Shown here one piece after another: positions 58,566 to 64,000 of a DNA stretch of 64,000 bases; position 1 is the stretch's first letter; each line of letters begins with the position of its first letter. The stretch is from Oceanospirillum sp048270425 (GTDB lineage: Bacteria; Pseudomonadota; Gammaproteobacteria; Pseudomonadales; Halomonadaceae), in the NCBI GenBank assembly GCA_048270425.1, contig JBLWSY010000005.1, positions 62,001 through 126,000 of the forward strand, written 5' to 3'. The notes under the pieces are model-generated. The model saw nothing but the letters and a program-made list of their open reading frames with translations, was not told where the DNA came from and did not search any database. The position numbers and the translations under genes were made by a program.

Positions 58566-61439
58566 ATGAATTTTGAGATCAATGCCCGGCGTTTACCGGG
58601 GCTACAAACAATGGGGATGCTGGCGGTTGTACTGTTGATCAGTCTGATTGTCAGTGGTTACTTTCTGTTTGCTCTGCAGAGCCAGAAAAAGCAACAGCTG
58701 CAAAGTCTGGAAGAGGAAGTTCTGGGGCAGCAGGAAGCGCTTTTGGCTTCTGAGTTGGATGCTACTACCAGCTATATTCAGTACATGCGCACCCGTACCG
58801 AGCAAGTGCTTAAAGATCAGTCTAAGGTCTTTGTTGATCAGGCAATTCAGGTTGCTGAATCGATTTATACACAGAGTAAAGGCTCACTACCTGATGCGCA
58901 GATCCAACGCCTGATCCGGGAATCCCTTCGTCATGTTCGCTTCTTTGATGGGCGTGGCTATCTGTTTATCGATGATCTCGATGGTATGTGCATCCTGCTG
59001 CCGACAGCTCCTCAGCTTGAGGGTAAATCTCTGTTTGATAACCGTGACGATACTGGCCATTTTATTATGCGCGGGTTAATTGACGCGGTGCAGAATCCTC
59101 AGCAGTTTGGATTTTCCCGTTATCGCTGGTATCCGCCGGGTAATAAAAAATATATGGAAGATAAGATCGCTTATGTGCGCTTATTTGAACCTTATGGCTG
59201 GATTATCGGTGCGGGTGACTACCTCTATCGGATAGAGAATGACCTCAAACAGGAGGTTCTGAGGCGGCTGAATAACTTCCGCTTTGGTGACAATGGCTAC
59301 ATTTCTGTCCTGGATATGCAGGGTAATACTTTGGTTAATACGGCGCTGTCGACACTGGCAGATTCCTCAATAACGCGCGATCTTCAGAGAAATGCTATTG
59401 AAGCCATTATGAATACTGCAGCCGCTGGTGGCGGTGTTGTTGAGTACAGTTGGTTTTATCCGGATGGCCGCGGGCCTGTGGTAAAGCGTTCTCTGGTTAA
59501 AGTGGTGCCGGAATGGGGCTGGGTTCTCGTTGCCGGTATCTACCCGGACGATTTGGCTCCTATGCTGAATGAGCACAAAGTACTGCTGGACCAGGAAAGC
59601 GATGCGTCTGTTCGTGCTTTTCTCCTGGTGCTTAGTGTTGCTCTGTTGTTATCTCTGATCCTGATTCTTTTCTATTCCCGCTGGTTAAAAAAACTTTTTG
59701 TTAACTATGAGCAAAATATAGAGCGTCAGAAGGCCCAGTTGATGGATAACCGGCGCGAGCTTGAGTTGTCTGCTCAGGTATTTCGTAATGCCACAGAAGG
59801 GATTGTCATTACCGACGCCCAAAACAGAATTCTGGCGGTCAATCCGGCGTTTACTGATATTACGGGGTATTCCGAGGCTGAAGCACTGGGGCAGAACCCC
59901 TCTTTTATGGCTTCGGGAAATCATGATGAACGCTTTTACGAAGATATGTGGTCTCGTCTGACTAAAACCGGGCAATGGCAGGGCGAGGTGTGGAACCGTC
60001 GAAAAGATGGCGTGCTTTTCCCCGAATGGCTTTCTCTCAGTATGGTGAAGGAAGAGGGGGAAATAAAAAATTATATCGCCACTTTAAGTGATATCTCTCT
60101 TCGCAAGGCCAATGAGAAACGTTTGCGCTATTTGGCCGAGTATGACTCCCTGACGGATCTGCCGAACCGCCGCTTGCTTGCAGATCGGGTTGATCAGGCG
60201 ATTCATCTGGCCCGGCATAATCAGGCGCTTTTGGCGCTGGTTTTTGTAGATCTGGATCGCTTTAAGAATGTGAATGATTCTCTGGGGCATGAGACCGGAG
60301 ATCGGTTGTTGTGTGCTGTTGCTAAGCGCCTGACAGAGCTGGTGCCGGAGGGTGTTACGGTCAGTCGCGTTGGTGGCGATGAATTTGTTCTGCTTTTACC
60401 TGAGCTTGAGCACCCTAATGATGTTGCCATAATGGCACGGAATATACTGCTGAAGATTGGTCAGCCAATTGAGTTGGGGAGCCATACCTTAACCCTGACT
60501 CCGAGCATTGGTATTGCACTGTATCCCAGTGATGGACTCAATTTTGAGATGCTGTTCCGCAATGCGGATGCAGCGCTGTATCACGCTAAAGCACAGGGTC
60601 GCAATCAGTACCAGTTCTTCACTCAGCAAATGAATGATGATGTTTCCCGCCGTTTGGTTATGGAGAACGCCTTACGCAAAGGCATTGCCGAGGGTGAGCT
60701 GCGCTTGGTTTATCAGCCGCAGTTCTGCATGGGGAGTATGCGACTACGGGGCGTTGAAGCTCTGGTGCGATGGCAGCATCCTGATCAGGGCTTGGTTCCA
60801 CCGGACTTCTTTATTGGTCTGGCAGAAGATACGGGGCTGATTTTGGAGCTGGGGGAATGGGTGTTACGGGAAGCCTGTACTCAGGGACAGCAATGGCGAA
60901 AGGCGGGTTATCCGGATATTGAATTAGCCGTCAATGTTTCGGCTCTTCAGTTTCGTCAGGGATTGGCAGGCCAGGTCCAGCAGGTGCTAGAAGAGACAGG
61001 ATTTCCAGCCAGAAACCTGGTGATTGAAGTGACCGAGAGCACCCTGATGCAGGGCGCTTCTCAGGCCGTTGAGATTCTGGCTGAGCTTAAGGCGTTGGGT
61101 ATTTGGTTGTCGCTTGATGATTTCGGCACCGGCTACTCATCATTGGCTTATCTGAAGCGCTTTCCACTGGATAAGCTTAAGATTGATAAAGCCTTTATTT
61201 CCGACTTGCCTATGGATAGCGATGATGCGGCCATTACCAGCGCTATTATCGGCTTGGCAAAAAACCTGAATTTATTGACGGTGGCTGAAGGGGTGGAAAC
61301 TACGGAGCAGCTGCATTACCTGCAGGAATTGGGCTGTAATATTGCCCAGGGATTCCTGCTTGATCGCCCACTTTGGCCGGATGATATGGAAGCCCGGCTG
61401 AAGGCAGAGCAGCGTCGACTGGCGGCTTTGAAGGGCTAG
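58566..61439 (+). CDS. Cache-PAS-GGDEF-EAL cyclic-di-GMP enzyme, both motifs intact
   Basis: The 957-residue protein has an N-terminal membrane helix, two cache modules (residues 40-340; FDGRGYLFIDD and FGDNGYISVLD), a second helix near 347-371, a PAS domain (398-515), a GGDEF domain with intact RVGGDEF near 602 and an EAL domain with GVEALVRWQHP near 730 and DDFGTGYSSL. Both cyclase and phosphodiesterase sites appear complete, so it may switch or be bifunctional. It is convergent with another GGDEF-EAL gene. Confidence 0.9.
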   Translation: MNFEINARRLPGLQTMGMLAVVLLISLIVSGYFLFALQSQKKQQLQSLEEEVLGQQEALLASELDATTSYIQYMRTRTEQVLKDQSKVFVDQAIQVAESIYTQSKGSLPDAQIQRLIRESLRHVRFFDGRGYLFIDDLDGMCILLPTAPQLEGKSLFDNRDDTGHFIMRGLIDAVQNPQQFGFSRYRWYPPGNKKYMEDKIAYVRLFEPYGWIIGAGDYLYRIENDLKQEVLRRLNNFRFGDNGYISVLDMQGNTLVNTALSTLADSSITRDLQRNAIEAIMNTAAAGGGVVEYSWFYPDGRGPVVKRSLVKVVPEWGWVLVAGIYPDDLAPMLNEHKVLLDQESDASVRAFLLVLSVALLLSLILILFYSRWLKKLFVNYEQNIERQKAQLMDNRRELELSAQVFRNATEGIVITDAQNRILAVNPAFTDITGYSEAEALGQNPSFMASGNHDERFYEDMWSRLTKTGQWQGEVWNRRKDGVLFPEWLSLSMVKEEGEIKNYIATLSDISLRKANEKRLRYLAEYDSLTDLPNRRLLADRVDQAIHLARHNQALLALVFVDLDRFKNVNDSLGHETGDRLLCAVAKRLTELVPEGVTVSRVGGDEFVLLLPELEHPNDVAIMARNILLKIGQPIELGSHTLTLTPSIGIALYPSDGLNFEMLFRNADAALYHAKAQGRNQYQFFTQQMNDDVSRRLVMENALRKGIAEGELRLVYQPQFCMGSMRLRGVEALVRWQHPDQGLVPPDFFIGLAEDTGLILELGEWVLREACTQGQQWRKAGYPDIELAVNVSALQFRQGLAGQVQQVLEETGFPARNLVIEVTESTLMQGASQAVEILAELKALGIWLSLDDFGTGYSSLAYLKRFPLDKLKIDKAFISDLPMDSDDAAITSAIIGLAKNLNLLTVAEGVETTEQLHYLQELGCNIAQGFLLDRPLWPDDMEARLKAEQRRLAALKG

Positions 61440-61459
61440 CGTTGCCAGCGTGATTCTGC

Positions 61460-61494
61460 AAAAAGCCTTTTGCTCGTTTGGAACCCGGCTTTTT
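61460..61494. terminator. Bidirectional terminator between the two GGDEF-EAL genes
   Basis: AAAAAGCC (61460-61467) pairs with GGCTTTTT (61487-61494), giving short T-runs on both strands. Confidence 0.6.
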
Positions 61495-61505
61495 AGGTTT
61501 TGCCG

Positions 61506-63593
61506 TCAGAGCGTTAGGGGAGGCTGAGCTTGTCGAGCAAGACTGGCCTTCTCCTCAAACTGACGTTTTGTATGCAGAAGCTCTGTCTCGTTCATTGGTT
61601 TGGCCAGAAGAAAGCCCTGAGCTTCATTGCAGCCCAGCTGGCGAATAATTGCCAGCTGCTCTTCTGTCTCAATGCCCTCGGCGGTCACGCTGAGATTAAA
61701 ATTGTGTGCCAACTGAATGATGGTCTGCACAATATTACGATCACTCGGATCATCGCTATCCAGCTCCTGTACAAAGGCCTGATCGATTTTCAGGGTATCG
61801 GCCGGAAGCTTTTTCAGATAAGCCAGTGATGAGTAGCCGGTGCCAAAATCGTCAATGGCGATGCGGATGCCTTTCTTTCTGAGTTGGGAAAGAATATCAA
61901 TTGAGTGCTCAACATCTTCCAGCATACTGGTTTCGGTCAGTTCCAGCTCCAGAAGGTCCGGCTCCAGACCTGATGAGGCAAGGCAGCGGTCAACGATATC
62001 CGGCAGATTGGGTTGGCGTAGCTGGCGGGCGGAGAGATTGACTGATATACGCATCCGGTGTCCATGTTGCAGCCATTGGCTGGCATAAATACAGGCGCGC
62101 ATCAGCACCCATTCCCCAACAGATGTGATCAGCCCCATCTCTTCCAGGACGGGAATAAACTCGCCCGGTGAGATCATTTTGCCGTCGGCTTTAATCCAGC
62201 GCAGCAATACTTCGGCGCTGTTGATCTCACCGGTCAACAGGTCAACTCTGGGTTGAAATACCAGATGAAACTCTTTGTGTAACAGCGCTTGCCTAAGCTG
62301 GTTTTCCAGCTGTACGCGGCGCTGAGTTTGCAGTGTAAGGTCTTCAGTGAAGAAGCCAAACGGCTGATCATGTTCTTTGCAGCGGTGCATGGCACTGTCC
62401 GCTTTATTGACCAATTCATCAAACTGGTCGCCATCATAGGGGTAAAGGGTGATGCCCAGGCTAACACTGATAAAGAGCTCTGCCTGGGTCAGCTCAAAGG
62501 GGAGCGCGATAACCTGCTGAATTTTCTGAGCCAAATGCGCTGCCTGATCCGGCGTCTGTATCTCTTCAGCCAGAACCATAAACGCATCACTCCCCAGTCG
62601 GCCCACAAAATGTGATGGCAGGGCTTTGCGTAGACGATTGGCGGTCTGGCGCAGAAGTTCATCGCCAGCTGCTCGGCCGAGGCTGTCATTGATGCGGCTC
62701 AGACGATCCAGATCAACCAGAAAGAGCGCCATTGGCGTTTTCCGCCTCTGCATGACGTGTTGTTCAAACTGTTCAGACAGGCGTTGCCTGTTCGGTAGTC
62801 CTGTCAGGGTGTCGAAGCGACGCAGATAATTCAGGCGTTGTTCGCTGTTGATCAGATCGGTTATGTCCCGGCCGGTGGCGACAAAGTGGCTGATCTGACC
62901 ATTATCATCCCGGATTGGGGTAATGGTTTTCTCTTCATGATAGCGTTCACCGTTACGGCGACGATTGATAAAGATACTGCGATAGCTATCACCGGCCCGC
63001 AGTGTTTTCCACATCTGCGCGTAAAACTCAGTATCGTGCTCGTCTGAACTGAGCAGTCTCGGGTTGTTACCGATGACTTCCGCTTCACTGTAACCGGTTT
63101 GACTGACAAAGGCCGGGTTGACGTATTCGATACAGCCGTGACAGTCCGTGACCATGACCATATCTTCGGTTTGCTGCATCGCCTGATGAAAATGTACCGG
63201 AAGATGTTGCGCGGCTTCGTATTGCGTGACGTCTTTGAGGGTGATTTGTAACAGCTCTTCCGCCAGATTGCTGGTTGGTAACGGGGTCAGGAAAATCTGA
63301 ATTCGTTTTTGGTGTTCACCGTAAAAGAACGTCAGGCTCAGTTGGCCATCACAAAAACGATCACAGGCTTGTTTCAGTTGCTCGGTTTGGCTCATGTCGA
63401 GCCGGTTAAAGAGTTCCTGGCCGGAAAGGGGGTGAGTAATCGCCAGACCGTAAGTCAGCAGGTGTCGGGCGGCTTTGTTCGCATATTGCAGGCAGCCCTC
63501 CCGGTTTGCGATCAGGGTAGGAACGCTCAGGTTGTCCAGCGCGGCCAGTTGCGCCGAGCTTGCAGAATATAAAGAGGTTTTTTTTGCGTTCAT
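61506..63593 (-). CDS. PAS-GGDEF-EAL protein with degenerate cyclase site
   Basis: The 695-residue cytoplasmic protein has a PAS-like segment (15-120), a second PAS (135-245), a GGDEF domain in which the signature is GSDAF (334-338), and an EAL domain with AEVLLRW (E461 retained) and DDFGTGYSSLAYL. The cyclase is probably inactive and may bind GTP allosterically; the EAL domain looks competent for cyclic-di-GMP hydrolysis. No membrane helix is present. Confidence 0.9.
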   Translation of the reverse strand: MNAKKTSLYSASSAQLAALDNLSVPTLIANREGCLQYANKAARHLLTYGLAITHPLSGQELFNRLDMSQTEQLKQACDRFCDGQLSLTFFYGEHQKRIQIFLTPLPTSNLAEELLQITLKDVTQYEAAQHLPVHFHQAMQQTEDMVMVTDCHGCIEYVNPAFVSQTGYSEAEVIGNNPRLLSSDEHDTEFYAQMWKTLRAGDSYRSIFINRRRNGERYHEEKTITPIRDDNGQISHFVATGRDITDLINSEQRLNYLRRFDTLTGLPNRQRLSEQFEQHVMQRRKTPMALFLVDLDRLSRINDSLGRAAGDELLRQTANRLRKALPSHFVGRLGSDAFMVLAEEIQTPDQAAHLAQKIQQVIALPFELTQAELFISVSLGITLYPYDGDQFDELVNKADSAMHRCKEHDQPFGFFTEDLTLQTQRRVQLENQLRQALLHKEFHLVFQPRVDLLTGEINSAEVLLRWIKADGKMISPGEFIPVLEEMGLITSVGEWVLMRACIYASQWLQHGHRMRISVNLSARQLRQPNLPDIVDRCLASSGLEPDLLELELTETSMLEDVEHSIDILSQLRKKGIRIAIDDFGTGYSSLAYLKKLPADTLKIDQAFVQELDSDDPSDRNIVQTIIQLAHNFNLSVTAEGIETEEQLAIIRQLGCNEAQGFLLAKPMNETELLHTKRQFEEKASLARQAQPPLTL

Positions 63594-63826
63594 GAAGCCT
63601 GTCGATATCTCATCTGTAGGCGTTCCTGTGCCCCTTGTGTGCTAATCCTGATTTGACGTTGTTCTCTATAAAATATCAGTCTTGGATGCTGCATCATAGA
63701 GACTTGTGAGAGGTATTTTATACCTTTGTTTTAAAAGGGTTTTCCTTTACATCCTGATGTTATAGCGCGCTCAGGCAAGCCAGATGGACAGGCTGTGCTG
63801 TATCGCCTGTCCCGGCACGCATTCGG
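63594..63826. other. Intergenic DNA, nothing recognised
   Basis: These 233 bp between the PAS-GGDEF-EAL gene and ispB, both on the minus strand, show no gene, clear terminator or operator. Confidence 0.5.
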
Positions 63827-64000
63827 TCAGCTGCTGCGTTTTACGGCCATGTCAGCAAACCGCGCCAGTCGTTCTTTAAAGGACGAATCAGGCAGGCATT
63901 CAAGGCTGGCTTTAGCTTTGTCGGCCATTTCAAAAGCTTTCTGTTCGGTGTAATCCAGAGCACCAGTCTTATTGATGATATCCAGAACCGGTTCAAGAAA
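63827..64000 (-). CDS. ispB: Octaprenyl diphosphate synthase, C-terminal end (cut by window edge)
   Basis: The last 57 residues, FLEPVLDIINKTGALDYTEQ... to ...RFADMAVKRSS, match the C-terminus of IspB (E. coli LLEPVLDAMNACGSLEWTRQ...), including ADKAKASLECLPDS at the family position. IspB makes the polyprenyl tail of ubiquinone. The stop is TGA at 63829-63827; the rest lies beyond the window. Confidence 0.85.
   Translation of the reverse strand, partial: FLEPVLDIINKTGALDYTEQKAFEMADKAKASLECLPDSSFKERLARFADMAVKRSS

Overview
The window is a 64 kb chromosomal segment of a gammaproteobacterium, most likely a marine member of the Oceanospirillales (Oceanospirillaceae-like). The evidence is gammaproteobacterial housekeeping genes (fabA-fabB, glnA-ntrB-ntrC, rapA, zapB, typA, rimI, ispB) together with a TRAP transporter, several chemoreceptors and cyclic-di-GMP proteins. 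The assignment is an inference from gene content. I saw no rRNA, tRNA, CRISPR array, transposase or prophage.

Region by region. (1) 1-10.1 kb is a 2-hydroxy/2-oxo acid utilisation locus. A PdhR-type GntR regulator (cut by the left edge) is divergent from dctPQM (TRAP importer), lldE-lldF-lldG (L-lactate oxidation) and an FAD/Fe-S D-lactate dehydrogenase. The intergenic region holds two perfect copies of the PdhR box ATTGGT-N3-ACCAAT. (2) 10.3-13.8 kb has a chemoreceptor, a UspA protein and an AEC-family permease. (3) 13.8-14.9 kb is a small defence island between housekeeping genes: an AbiF/Abi_2 HEPN protein preceded by a promoter and a short terminated hairpin RNA, the layout of an RNA-antitoxin module. 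(4) 14.9-18.7 kb holds fabB, fabA and an Aer-like receptor. (5) 18.8-23.9 kb is a photolyase regulon: phrB, a CarH/LitR-like MerR protein, a DUF523-DUF1722 protein, a CbiX-like protein and a TIGR01777 epimerase. Two identically spaced pairs of TTGTACAA boxes lie in its control regions. (6) 24-35.7 kb holds an HD-GYP-like protein, rapA, a lipoprotein, a TlpA-like/DsbG-like thiol pair, leuA, a putative holD-rimI operon and zapB. (7) 35.8-44.4 kb holds a chemoreceptor, trmL, and the nitrogen control locus ntrC-ntrB-glnA, which has a recognisable sigma-54 promoter and NtrC sites, followed by tusA and a PP-loop tRNA-thiolation-like gene. (8) 44.7-57 kb holds typA, a DASS anion symporter, an FKBP isomerase, DUF4124 and TIGR02444 genes, an ABC-F protein, an SDR, dtd, an HDOD protein and small genes. 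(9) 57-64 kb holds an LplT-like permease, two convergent GGDEF-EAL proteins and the 3' end of ispB.

The best candidates for something under-described are the AbiF locus with its upstream hairpin RNA, the TTGTACAA-paired photolyase regulon driven by a MerR protein whose cobalamin domain looks degenerate, and the probable divergent DNA polymerase III psi subunit (HolD) carrying a low-complexity insert. Several start sites were moved from the longest reading frame, on the basis of Shine-Dalgarno spacing or agreement with known family numbering; the reasons are given in each entry.
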